Part shown: positions 1 to 11,265 of the stretch, piece by piece | Layout of the letters: each line of letters starts with the position of its first letter | Position numbering within the stretch: the stretch's first letter is position 1 | Origin: Pegea sp. RAD2-039 | Lineage: Eukaryota; Chordata; Thaliacea; Salpida; Salpidae | Direction: 5' to 3' | Assembly: GCA_034620365.1 (NCBI GenBank) | Contig: JAQGEQ010000104.1 | Coordinates: forward strand, 1-64,000 | DNA: 64,000 nt | The notes under the pieces: model-generated | The model's input: the letters and a program-made list of their open reading frames with translations, nothing else | What the model was told of the DNA's origin: nothing | Database searches by the model: none | Made by a program: the position numbers and the translations under genes

Positions 1-600
1 AGTAATGATGACGTCACTAAATTTGGTTTTTACTATGAAGTCACCTGATCTTTGTTTTCTGAGAAAATCATTTGTGGAAATGAAGTCCTTTGATTTCTTG
101 ATATGGTTGCTTGTAGTGACGTCATCAACTCTTGAACTGGCGAGTTCGTTGTTGCTTTCAACATTGTTTAACTACATGATGCTGATGACGTCATGATAAG
201 TTTGTGAGTTGGACGTTTATGATTTTATATTGATGATGACGCAACCAGTGGTTTTGTGGCAACACCAAATTAGAAACAATTTAATGGTCAAAGCAGGAAA
301 GTTCAGATGAAAGCAGGAGAGATATTTAAAGTATTTTATTACCGGATCTTCACCAGAGCAAATTTTATTGCAGGATTGGCAACTGCCATTGCAATCTTGC
401 TTTGATGAAGTTTGTTTGTCAGAATTTTTCTTTATATTCGATCGTAAGTTCTTGGTAGTTTTATGTGCATCCACCATAGTTTTATAGAAGATTTTTACTT
501 TCATTAACCACAATATAAAATAGATATATAATATACAAATCACTTCCTAGAAATAACTTTATCTCAACGTATAAGTACTTAATCAAATAAAATATTGTTA
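1..600 (-). mobile_element. LINE 5' fragment, internally deleted
   Basis: Minus-strand fragment of the same LINE family as the element at 18.3-22.7 kb. From about 595 down to 465 it matches that element's 5' untranslated region. From about 480 to 310 it encodes the start of ORF1, including the first PHD cysteines (CQSCNKICSGED). It then jumps, near 245-280, to sequence resembling the ORF1/ORF2 junction of the full element (the stretch around CCACTGG). Most of ORF1 is therefore missing. The part below about 240 is not clearly alignable. Stops and lost cysteines make it non-functional. Confidence 0.7.
9..193. promoter_or_regulatory. Three TGACGTCA (CRE/ATF-type) palindromes
   Basis: Perfect TGACGTCA octamers lie at 9-16, 117-124 and 186-193. 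The octamer is the classical CREB/ATF-binding palindrome. Single further copies occur at 7,141, 23,638 and 59,319. Three within 190 bp is notable in such AT-rich DNA, but no promoter or gene is recognised beside them. Confidence 0.3.
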
Positions 601-620
601 TGTTACATCATCTGATCATC

Positions 621-3346
621 TGATGCAAAAACGCATTCTGAAATGACACAAGTAGTCACATAGATCAATTTTTCCACAGAATTTGGTTAATTGATAATTA
701 TCTGTTAAACTTAAGCAGATTAAAAAGATCTGTAGAATTTCATGAAAGTACCATAAAAAATTATAAAACTTTTGAAACAGTAAGAATTTATTATCTTAGA
801 GATTGAAAAAAAATTACTGAAGTAAAAATGACAGATTCAAAAGCTTACAACAGGAATAAAATATATTACAAGTTTAGTTGAAAAATTACAATTAAAGTAA
901 AAAATAAGTTTTTATGTTTTTTCAAATTGTTATTAAATAATACATATTTTCATATTTTCTTAGATTTCAAACATTATTAAATAAAAAGCCATATAAATGT
1001 AGGCAGAAATTATCATGAAACAAAAGCTTAGACAGATAATGTTAGTTACTAAAATGATAAACGTTTACGTTTTAAAGCTAACGAACGCCTGATATTCTTT
1101 AAGATCCCGAAAATATTTGTCTTAATCCTTTTTACAGCTTTTCCAGCCAATGATTTTTTGAAAAGCAACAACAAACTGATGACATCTTTCGATGACATAA
1201 TTCTTTCTTTCGGTCTCATTTATGTTTCCTACTTTATTAGGTATTACATTACAAATTTTTGCAATCTTTTAAACTAAGCTTTTTATCTCTTTTGTAATAA
1301 CCTTCTTTAAATATTCCTAATTATCGTCTGTATGAGTTATTTCATGAGAAATAAGACTGAAATTTAAAATAAATATTTTCCACAAACATTTGAACAGTTA
1401 GTTGTCTTTAAGTGTTCTTTCATGAGTTAAAAGTTAAAGTTTAAAATTTTTCATAATTAAATTATTAGTGAATATTCTTCCACATAGTAAATTTATATGT
1501 CTTCTCACCAGTATGATTTCTTTCAAATAGACTAAACTTTCCCCAAATAAAACAATCATTTGTTTTCGAAACGAGATATTTTTATTCTAATCTAACTAGT
1601 TTTGTCAAATATTGGTGACAGCTAAAACAGATAATTTTGTTTATAACAATGTAATTGTTGATATGTTAAAAAGTGTGTTTGTAATTTAACAAAAAAAATT
1701 AAACATTATTTTATTTTAAACCTAAGAGCAATTCTTATAAAAATGAGAATTTTCAAGAATATAAGACTTACTTTATCAAAATATATAGAATAAAGTTAAA
1801 AATCAAAGTTTTCTGAAAAAGAGTTGTGTAAATAGACTTCTTAAAAATTGATTTTTACTCATTATAAGTAGTTGTATGACAGTTTTGTTATGATTGCTTA
1901 TATTTCAAAATTTTAATATCATAAATAGCTTTTCAAAGTTTTCTTTTTATAATTAATTGGTTTTACATTGAAAACAAAACATACTTTGATGGAAAAAAAT
2001 AATTATAGACAATTTACGATAGAAATGCTTTTGTGTTAGTGTAGCTTCTGGTTTATACTAAAAAATAATAAATAACATTATTTTCTTAACAACGCATAGA
2101 TCATCTAAGTGATCATTCAAAGTTTACAAAAATTTATTTTTGAAACAAAAATGACAAAAACAACTCAAACTATAGAAAAATATGAATAAAATTTTAAATA
2201 CATTTATATATGAACTTTTATTTTCTAATCTTCTCATATTATAAAAAAAAATCTTATAAAAACTTTCTTAAAGCAAAATCTTTACAATTAAAAATCAAAA
2301 CAAATAATTTTCTATATGATAAATTATAACATGAAAGTAAAAAAACCAAGTATGTTGAAAACTTATGAAGATTTTTGTTTAGGGGATATTTTGAACAGTA
2401 AAAAGGAAAATAAACAGAAAGTTGTTTATTTCTTAAAACCTTTAGTAATAAAAAGATTACATAATTAATTTTTGATTACGAAAGATCAAACAAAATTTTC
2501 GATCATTTTTTTTTAATTTAAAAGAATTTTTTTTGGGATAAAACTATTATTAAATTATAAATTGTTTTACCAAAATAATGTATAATTACTTACTATTTAA
2601 ACATTGTGTTAACTCTTTATAAAAGTATTGTATTATATAAATTTCTTTGATTAAGATTTTCAAATTTAGTTCTGAAATATATTTAAAGTGGAACGTTATT
2701 ATCTTCCTTTTTAGTTAATTTTTACTTAATTAAATTCAGCCATGAGAAAATTAAGACTAAAAATAATTATTGCCAAGGTACTTTCCATTTTCAGTCATGG
2801 CATTATAGAAATATATTAGACAATCATAACATAACTATAATCATTATTAGTAATTCCACTTAACTAAAAACAAAAAAGTATGTATCTGAGGGATAACAGA
2901 AGACATGTAACTAGAAGATAATGTGGATTTAATGATTTGCAAAACAGGTTCTATCATATAATGGAAAGATCTTTTAATGGAATAAGGAGAAGATGTTTCA
3001 GGCTTACTGGTTAATTTACTCATGATGTTGTGAATGGCAGTGAAAATACTAAATTCAGCAGAACAAAATTATCCTAAAAATATATTTTTGTAATTTAGGA
3101 ATAAAGAATATTCATTCGCTACCTTAATAAAAAACTTAAAGTTTTGTTTAAAAAGTTTAAAGAGAAGAAATATTCTGAATTTTGACATTCGATTAGTCTT
3201 TTTTCTATATTAACAATTAATTATTTTCATTTGCTAAAAATAGTAAAGTGAAAATTTGATATGTTTATATAAACATCCATAAATATATAATTTAAACTTG
3301 TAAAAAACCTTTTTTATGCATTTTGTTTTGATAATAAAAGGCCATA
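621..3346. other. AT-rich stretch, no gene recognised
   Basis: Only short stop-interrupted frames and simple A/T runs are visible. I searched it for chromodomain exons belonging to the HP1-like 3' half that starts just downstream and found none. Confidence 0.5.
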
Positions 3347-3472
3347 TTTGTACAAATAGTATTAGTTGGTTAAGTTTATTAAATATTTATGTCACAACTA
3401 GTGTTCTATAAAATTTTCATGAAGCTTTTAATTATTTGGTTACTTTCTACAAATTTAACTATTTATTATGAG

Positions 3473-4238
3473 AAACCTAAGGCCAAGGACTTTATTTTTG
3501 AAGGTATATTTTATTTTAATATAGTTTTTTAATTTTTCTAGTCTAATTAATTTTAAGATGAAAAATAATATTTGATTCTTTTTAATAAATTATAAAATAT
3601 TCACAAATCATAAGTTTTAGAATTATATTTTTCAATATGTAATTTTAATAGTTTTTTATATTACTTTGTATATAATTGTTATTATTTAAATATATTACAT
3701 TTAGTTTGCAGCTAACACTTCAAAAAAAGAACATTCATCTAAGAAGTTGAAAAAAGCTAAAAAAGAAAAATTCTCAGAATCTAATTCAGGCAAACTTTCT
3801 GAAAAGACAAAAAAGATAAATAAAAAGTAAAAATTGAGAAAATATTATAAAAAATTATATATTCTAGATTATAAATGATGGATCTACCATTGTTCTTTTT
3901 ATAAAATAAAATCATATTTACAAAACTTGTTACAGATCTCTAAAATCTGTCCTTGATGAAGCTGAGTTTATAGTTTATGAACCAAGTGAAAATGGGAGAG
4001 TTTTTCCTGAAAATCTTTCAGTTAAGCAGATTGAATCTATGGTTGGGGATACGAATACAATCACTGATATGCTATTTTCTTGGTTTGTTATTGTTTTTAC
4101 AAATTTTAAATTTAATTTTTTTACATAATCTTCAGCAAAGAATCAAATGGTTTGTATATAGTTCCAATCAAAGAAGCAAAGTTGTTTTTTCCTGATTTAG
4201 TCATCAAATATTATGAAGAAAGACTTTGTTTTGGTTAG
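3473..4238 (+). CDS. HP1-like protein, hinge plus chromoshadow domain (3' exons, copy 1)
   Basis: Four exons join in a continuous frame: 3,473-3,503, 3,712-3,826, 3,936-4,082 and 4,136-4,238 (stop TAG), all with GT..AG introns of about 208, 109 and 53 nt. Exon 2 encodes a lysine/serine-rich stretch typical of the HP1 hinge. Exons 3-4 encode about 80 residues ending VIKYYEERLCFG, which match the chromoshadow signature (cf. the IVIAFYEERL helix of HP1), preceded by IVPIKEAKLFFPDL as in the family's KEAN segment. In HP1 this domain dimerises and binds PXVXL partners on heterochromatin. The usual Trp after YEERL is replaced and the C-terminal tail is almost absent. No chromodomain exon is visible upstream, so this is either the 3' end of a gene with distant 5' exons or a truncated copy. 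AATAAA lies at 4,298. The first exon's 5' boundary is the least certain. Confidence 0.75.
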
Positions 4239-4297
4239 AGCTTTTGATTGTAACTTTTATTGTTAAACATCAAAATGGAACTTTTTTAAAAATTGTG

Positions 4298-4303
4298 AAT
4301 AAA
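4298..4303 (+). terminator. Poly(A) signal AATAAA of HP1-like copy 1
   Basis: AATAAA lies 60 nt after the TAG of the chromoshadow exon and is followed by a T-rich tract. It is retained in the duplicate (about 48,058-48,064). Confidence 0.45.
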
Positions 4304-4984
4304 TAATTTTTTTTTATTGAAAATTGTATTTATATTCAAATGAATTTTCTTATAAGTTCAATTTTTCTAGAGAAAAGTTTATACAAATATCTATTTTTTA
4401 TAAATTTTGAGAAATATTTATATAATATTAATATTATTTATTAACAAGCTTAAAGGTTTGTTTGTAGCTTAAGTAGTACAATCCAATGAATATTTTAGAT
4501 TAGATGAACATGAACTAAAAAATTTAATTCATACTAAGAAAATAAACTTTTCTGTAAATGAGGAATTAAAAGTCTTTTCAAATTGTTTAATTTGGAAATA
4601 AAACAGAAACTAGAAAACGGAAGAGTTTGTCGTCAGCTTAGGAGATTTTTTTCATTTGCTGTATTAGGACCTAAAAAACTTTTTTATAAGAATATGCATA
4701 ACTAAGGGATAAAGAAATATTAAAGACATGTTTAAGAAGTAGTATTGTAAAATAGATGGAAAGCTTAACAAGATATGAAATATTTTGTTCAGGTGTATAA
4801 GTAATTATGTCCTTAAAACAATAAAGACAAAAATGCCCTATTTAGTTGCAACAAAATCATGGTCAAGAACTGATTTTTGAAATAGAATTAGTTAACAAAA
4901 CATGCAGAAAAAATGCAGTAACAAAAAAGAGGTAGAAAGTTAATTATTATTTTTAATTACACTTGTTAACTGATGCTTTAATTA

Positions 4985-5065
4985 TATATATTTATTTACT
5001 TATTGCAATAAACGCAAAGGAGAGTGACTAAAAAGAGCACCTCTCGTTAAACTACATTATCAAAA
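4985..5065 (-). mobile_element. LINE 3' tail relic inside duplication copy 1
   Basis: The plus strand reads ATTTATTTACTTATTGCAAT followed by AAAGGAGAGTGACTAAAAAG and GCACCTCTCG. It matches the 3' end of the LINE at 18,287-18,350 and lies in the same minus orientation. Confidence 0.7.
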
Positions 5066-5440
5066 ATAACATTTTAATACAAGATTTGTAGATACAAAAC
5101 TCCTAATTTGAAGATGGAGTTGGAATAGGCTGTTTATCATTGTATTCAGTGTCATTCTGGTAGCTTCTGCAATACTAGATTAGAGCAATTAATCTTTGAT
5201 TAAAAATTCGAAAACTTGTTTCGAAACATTTTGCTAATATTTTTATAATCTCTTTCATAATACAACAATTCAGTAATTTTTCTTCTTAGAAAATATTATA
5301 CAAGATTTCGTTTCATTCTGGTAAATACCATCGTTTACTTTTTGCGTTTTCATTAACTTCTTATTATTCTCATAATATATTTAGGTAAAAAATTATTTGT
5401 TAAAAAACCAATCATTGTTTGTTGTTTTAATTGTTTTGCA

Positions 5441-6884
5441 TTAAATTACTTTAAGAAATCAGAAGTTTAATATTTGAATTAAAAATATTCTAACTTGTTT
5501 AAAAATATTTTCAATATTAAAATATTAAAGTATTTCAGTTTGATTAGCCAGTGGTTTTAATTGATTTTGTATTTAATCTTAATACAAAAACGCTTTATTC
5601 TTAATTTTTAATAAACTTTTCCCTTCAATGCAAAAAAACGAAAATATAGATTTTACATTTTCGAAATAGTTTGAATCTTTTCTTTTTTGTTTCAATAAAT
5701 GCGAGGTAGGGTGTCAGAGTAAGCACCTTCTACCAACACACATTCTCACAAATAATATTTGTCAAATAAGAAAGAAAATTATGCAACTAGTCAGCAGACT
5801 TAATTATTTTTACTAATTAGTTTTTATTCCTGCTTCCTCCACAAACTAAACATTAACAAAAAACATCAGAAAGAAATAGAAAATTAACCTTTAGGTAAAG
5901 TATATACACAAATTTATTTTATAATAAATAGGCTAGGTCAAAGTGCGTCGGGTAAATCTATTTTTCTTAAACTAATGAAGCCTCTTAAAAAACTTCTTAA
6001 CTAAAAATTGTTTGCGTCAAACCAAAAACAAAACTAATTTGTTTTGATTTTTTTTAATTAATAAAAAATGCCGAGCATTGTGTCATTAGTTTGTAATTTA
6101 AAGTTATTCTGTACGCCACGAACTTTAGTTTGAAACAACTTTACAAATACTGATTACACCAATGAAAAATTGCTTTTCGATACAAATAAAAGCTGCAAAA
6201 ATAGAATACATTTTGGAGTTGAATAAATTTCAACAAATAATACACTATTATAAATGTTGACATCGGCAGTTTAGACTATCAATTTTGTCGTCAATTTAAA
6301 TTTACTATTCCGAAGCTACTTGTATTTTTTTATAGAAATTAACATTTTTGTGGCTTTAAACTGGAAAGCAGCTTAGAAATTTCACCCTAAATCTTCAATG
6401 TTTTCAAGAACATCGAACATTTCTCTATCTGTTGATGTCAAAGATCTGGAAAACTCAAGTTTGTAAACTGACACAACAGATTGAGTTTAAATACATAATT
6501 TTCATAAATATTAATTTCAATAGTTTTTTTTAATAAATAATTTCTATAGTTGACTGAATTTTAACAAAATAGATTAACAATCATATCACTTTGTAAAGTA
6601 GTTTGATAACAAAAAAATGTTTACTATTTATTCGGTGAAATTGTTGAAAGATTGTAGAAATGTTTATTTATGATAGGTAAATTTATTTATTTACAAATTA
6701 ACAACAGAATCATAGAATACAGTAGAAACTTGTTGACGTAATTTACCGTCTTGCCACCACACTTTGACAGAGCAGTCAAATGAACATGTTAATATCCTAA
6801 ATATAGAATATTTCATATCATTAGCTGATGGTTGTTACCATCTATTATTTTCGTTATCTTTTATAAGCATCATACAAGTAATTC
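5441..6884. other. AT-rich stretch with one LINE-tail relic
   Basis: No gene recognised. Around 5,690-5,765 the text (AATAAATGCGAGG ... CTACCAACACACATTCTCAC) is a degraded minus-strand copy of the LINE 3' untranslated region seen at 18,305-18,375. Confidence 0.5.
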
Positions 6885-7075
6885 CACTTTGTGGGCTGGA
6901 TTCTGAATTGCCAATTCGTAGACCACTTTTCTACAGTGTGTAGTGCAGTTTGAAGTTTTGAAGGATTATAAGATAATAGCTTGATATCATCTGCATACAC
7001 AAACACTCTGACATCATCTACTGCTACTAATCTTCTGATGAGGTCTTCGATGAAAACTAAAAGGAGAAGGGGAAT
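6885..7075 (-). mobile_element. LINE reverse-transcriptase fragment with YADD
   Basis: The minus strand is close to 19,110-19,300 of the large LINE. It encodes the RT palm segment FIEDLIRRL, then VFVYADDIKLL (catalytic YADD), then W..NWQ.RIQPTK. The frame cannot be followed beyond these limits on either side, so this is an isolated non-functional scrap. Confidence 0.8.
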
Positions 7076-8500
7076 GTTTGGATCATTTTCTTGATCTTCT
7101 TATTTTCTTTTCTCATAGCAACATCCAACAAGTAAGTGTGTGACGTCATCACATCAAAATGCTCTCATCATTTATTTGTACAAGTTGAGGTTTGATGAAG
7201 AGTAGATTATGTCTCCAATCGATTGTTCCTTATTCTTTCTACAAATAAAAAATTGATCTTTAGCTGTAAGGTATCTTTTCTGATCAGCATCATCATTGCC
7301 ACTATTCCCACATCTTTGCTTTATCTTCTTCTTTATTTTATTTCAGCTTTATAACGTCGCATTAGGTTCCCCTGCTTTGTTGATGTCATTATTGAATAAT
7401 TATTATTACTACCTTTGGAAAATATTTGATAGAAAAAAGTTTAAATAACAAAAAATAGACAAAAGAAAATAAGAGAATTCAAATAAAATTATTACTTATA
7501 ACCAATATTAAAAATTAACAAATCAAAGATGATACTTTCTTCGATGACATTAATCAAAAAATAAAATAAAGTTAATTATTTAATCTTTTAATTTAATTTT
7601 ATTAATCAATATATATCTAGAAATTGTTTATTTCAAAATCTTGCTCGTTTTCAAGAACTAATATGTCAAATGTTCCGTAATAAATAAAAAAGTTTAAATA
7701 ACATAATAACTCTTTGACTATCATCTCTATCGATCTAATAATTGTCAAAATAAAAGTCAATTATAATAATTACATTCTCCTTTATAAGGTTGATTTGTTT
7801 AGAACTGTTAGAAAATGTTTTCCTTTGACAACAATTTGAAATTATTTTTCTTTGCTTTTTAGTACTTGTTTCTTTATAGATTATAATTTTCAAAAAATTT
7901 TCAAAAGAAAAGGTCGAGAGATGCTTTGAATATATTTTTAAATTCTGAATAATTTTAATCGAAACGTAGTGAAGTATTGTAAAAACAAATCATTAAATTT
8001 AGTTTCTATTCGTTTTTAAAATAGCTTTTAATTCAATTCAAAATAGACATTAATTTATTTTTTACAAAAAGTTTATAGAAGACTAGAAATAACAAGTTTT
8101 ATAAAACAACTAATTGAAATAATAAATTTATTACAAAATTACAAATGGTAAATTTTCATTGTAAAAGCTCGGCCGAAAACGGTGATATAGGATTTGCTAT
8201 GAGTGATAATATTAAAGATAAAGTAAGAGAAAGTGAGAAACTAATCGAGCAACACACAGTGAAATGCAAGATAAAAAACAGTTAAAATTTCTCTCTTTTT
8301 TTGAAGCTAGTTTTACTTCTCTTCAGTTTATTTGGAAAAGAAACCACCGTTTAAAATAAGAAAATATGATATATCTTATCTATTACATACGTTGTGTTAT
8401 TGAATGTAGAAACGAATATTACGATTATTATAATCAAATTTGAAGGTTTTATTAACAGCAAGATTTGAAAATAACTATTTTGGAGAAATTCAATTTTTTT
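7076..8500. other. AT-rich stretch, no gene recognised
   Basis: Contains one TGACGTCA (7,141-7,148) and one TTGATGTCAT (7,380-7,389), the latter also found after each family-D unit in the 53-55 kb region. No coding signal. Confidence 0.4.
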
Positions 8501-8508
8501 TAAAGCTC

Positions 8509-8632
8509 ATCGACATATTGTCGATTTCAAAATTAATAAATGTTTTTAAATTACTTGTTTAAAGATCTAGTGATTAAATAATTAATTCTTTGTTTTATGA
8601 ATTTCTTTCAATCTAGTGTTTGTCCAGAGGAA
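8509..8632 (-). ncRNA. Sm-RNA-like unit, family C (C4), outlying copy
   Basis: Read on the minus strand: the upstream core is degraded to GACAAAC (8,618-8,624) beside ACTAGATTG; 90 nt later an Sm-like AATTTTGAA (8,526-8,534) is followed at once by the hairpin TCGACAATATGTCGA (8,510-8,524; 5-bp stem, 5-nt loop). The spacing and hairpin match units at 30.7 and 40.2 kb. It lies some 15 kb outside the block mosaic, showing that such units are dispersed. The core substitution suggests it may be decayed. Confidence 0.35.
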
Positions 8633-9004
8633 AGTATTTTTAACTTTTATTTTTCTCTGTTAGTTTCATTTTCTAAAAACTGTGAAACGGTTTTTACTTC
8701 CTTGACATCAATCTGATAGAAGATTATATCTTACTTCTAGGTGCAAAATACGTTTTAATTAAAAATTTTCAAGTAATTCTTTAAAACTAAACATAATAAA
8801 AATGTTTTTTTTTACGAAGCTAGTTGTATTAGTTTGAATAAAAAATTTTACAAATATTAAAAAATAAAGTCTTTCATGACCAAAGTCTGTGAGCTAGACT
8901 ATTTATTTAACAGAACTAAGAATACAAAAATTATAATTTTGTTAAGTATGAAAATTAAACTATTGTAGCGACATCCTGTGGTTGGAAAATAAATAGTAAA
9001 ATGC

Positions 9005-9335
9005 AATTATATTTTACAATCACTTAAATGTATTACTTATGAGAACATGCAATATTGAAACAATCAAAAAAATGTTTTTAAGTTCAATGATTTGAAAAAT
9101 TATTTAATTATTTTTTAACAACAAATTTTCTTCATGTTTAGATAGGACAATAGATAAGAATGTTGAAGACTTGCTTAATAGCTTTTTTAGTTTTTTCCAA
9201 ACTGTAAGCTTAGTTAAGAAACTAATATGAAAACAATTTGTTCATATTTTTAAAGGTTTTATAATTCAATAAAAGACTTATTTAGCTAAATTTGATCAGC
9301 TTAAATCGTTTTAAAATATCTAGTCAACTTTTAAG
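9005..9335 (+). repeat. Direct repeat, left copy (partner 10,970-11,265)
   Basis: Shares with 10,970-11,265, in order, runs such as GAACATG..ATATTGAAACAAT, TTCAATGATTTGAAAA, TTTAATTATTTTTT, GACTTGCTTA and GTTAAGAAACTAAT. About 1.65 kb separates the copies. This could be a decayed tandem segmental duplication; no retroelement-like features are seen between them. Confidence 0.6.
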
Positions 9336-10969
9336 CAAAACTACAAAGGTTCCACTTTATTGATTAAATTTTTTCAGACTTGTTAGAAATTTCAGTTTTG
9401 CATCTGAAGAAGAATTACTTGAAACAAATAATTTAATTACTGAAATGTATACTTGAAGTTATTTATACCGCAGGATTAATATCATTTAAAAAATAGCCTT
9501 ATGCTCAATGTCGCTTTGTAAATATTTTTTGTTTATTCATAAATCTTCAAAAAACAATTATTTCTTGTTGAGTTATAAAACTTTACATAAAATAACCAAA
9601 CATAGATTTATTGGAAAATCAGAAATCTAACGGTTAAATATATTTGGATTTTTTTATATTACTTAATAGCATATCAGCAAATAAAAATTTGATTATTATT
9701 TGATTATTATTAGTTAATTATTTAGTTTTATTTTATAAATATATTATTATTTCTAATTGAACTTTGGATTACAAGAGAAAAAAACAATTACAAATTCTTT
9801 TTTGGTTTGTTTCTGATTTCTCTGAGAATATATTTATTACTTTTAAATAAACTAAATAAACACTTTTAATAAACTTGTTTGTTTTAGCGTAAAAGTAAAC
9901 TAAATTCTTATTACAACAGCTACTTATTTATAACTAAACATTGTTAATTAGTAACATCGGGTGATAACATGACAAAACAAACTGATTTTTTATTGGCAAC
10001 TTCAGTTGTGTTTAAGTATGTGACAGGAAATTCAATTTCTTTTAAATATTTAAATATGAAAAACATCAACATTACTTGAAGCTTATAACACAGACTGCAA
10101 GCAAATAAATTTACTAAAACAAACAAATATCATTCCAAAGACAATTTGTTTTATAAATTACAGCTTTTTAAGAGTATTAGTCAGTTAAGATTAAATTGTT
10201 CTGTTCTTAGCATTAAAAAATGAATAATTTTGTTTTGGAGTGTACAAGATTAGCTTTGCTGGTGACACAGAACCACGTCAACTATGACATATAATTTTCT
10301 TGTCCCTAATCTCACTACAAGTAAATTTCCTTTAGAAATTTATTATAAACACTACCGAGAAATATTGACTTTATCAATATTAATTTGCTTTTTGAAAAGA
10401 ACAATTATCAACAAGCTGCTTAATTCAGCAGAAATTAACATTAAACTTCTGTTGTTATTATAAATTTCTGTTCCTTGTTTGTTTATAGAAGGCTTTTCTT
10501 AAATATTATCAGCAATATGTCAAACTGTTTTACAAACAGAATAAAACAATTATAAAACAATTACTTGAAGCTTACACTTTATAAAAATGTGTAGAAAATG
10601 TTGGAAAACCTTTTTTCTTTATTCTTACTAATGTTATTCTAAACTTATTTAAGTATTCTACAGAAACCAGTTTATTAAAGTTAATCTCATAGTTATTATA
10701 TATAAATGCATATATATTGAAAAAATTACTGTATTTTATTTTACAATATTGCTATGAATCATAGCTTACGTTCTTTGGTTACTTGAGACATAATGTTTGT
10801 TTGATTATGAAACACATAACGTTTTCAAACATAGAATTTGTCGTAATGATTTTATGAAACATGATCAAGCTTCAAATTTTAGTAATGGAGAACTGTCTTT
10901 AAGTATAAATAAAGAAATCAAAAAATTTTTATCACAGAGACTCTCAGTTGAAACAAAAGAATTCAGTTT
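9336..10969. other. Stretch between direct repeats; weak exon-like frames only
   Basis: A TTTTTTCAG acceptor at about 9,377 precedes a short open frame (…SFASEEELLETNN…) ending in TGA near 9,455. A 65-codon frame at 10,797-10,994 has no ATG at its start. Neither resembles a family I know. Both could be chance. Confidence 0.2.
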
Positions 10970-11265
10970 AAAATCACTTATATATAATCATTAGAAGAAC
11001 ATGTTATATTGAAACAATACAGAAATTTTTTACGTTCAATGATTTGAAAAGTTGTTTAATTATTTTTTCTAACAAATTGTTTACGTTTACTAAAGGACTC
11101 TTTTGGTCTTATAGACTTGCTTAGAAGGCTTTATAATTTTTTTCCTAACTATTCACATAGTTAAGAAACTAATCTGGAAACAAATTATTCATTTTTTAAG
11201 GTCTTTTAATTCAGTGAAAAACATTATCCGCTAATTTTGATCAGTTTCAATTGTTTATCAGAACT
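10970..11265 (+). repeat. Direct repeat, right copy
   Basis: Partner of 9,005-9,335; the shared blocks keep the same order and similar spacing. Confidence 0.6.

Larger units (their letters stand above)
3347..5440. repeat. Segmental duplication, copy 1 (partner 47,105-49,195)
   Basis: About 2.1 kb is collinear and in the same orientation as 47,105-49,195. It carries the four 3' exons of an HP1-like gene, its 3' flank and a degraded LINE 3' tail (about 4,985-5,065). Similarity is highest in the exons and falls off 3' of the gene. Sequence 5' of 3,347 is not shared, so the duplication took only the 3' half of the gene. Confidence 0.85.

Noticed and set aside
2880-3472. Search for a chromodomain exon ahead of HP1-like copy 1
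   Set aside because: No W-K-G or TWEP-type segment found in any forward frame.
9944-10126. 60-codon minus frame
   Set aside because: No start context, neighbour or family resemblance; compatible with chance.
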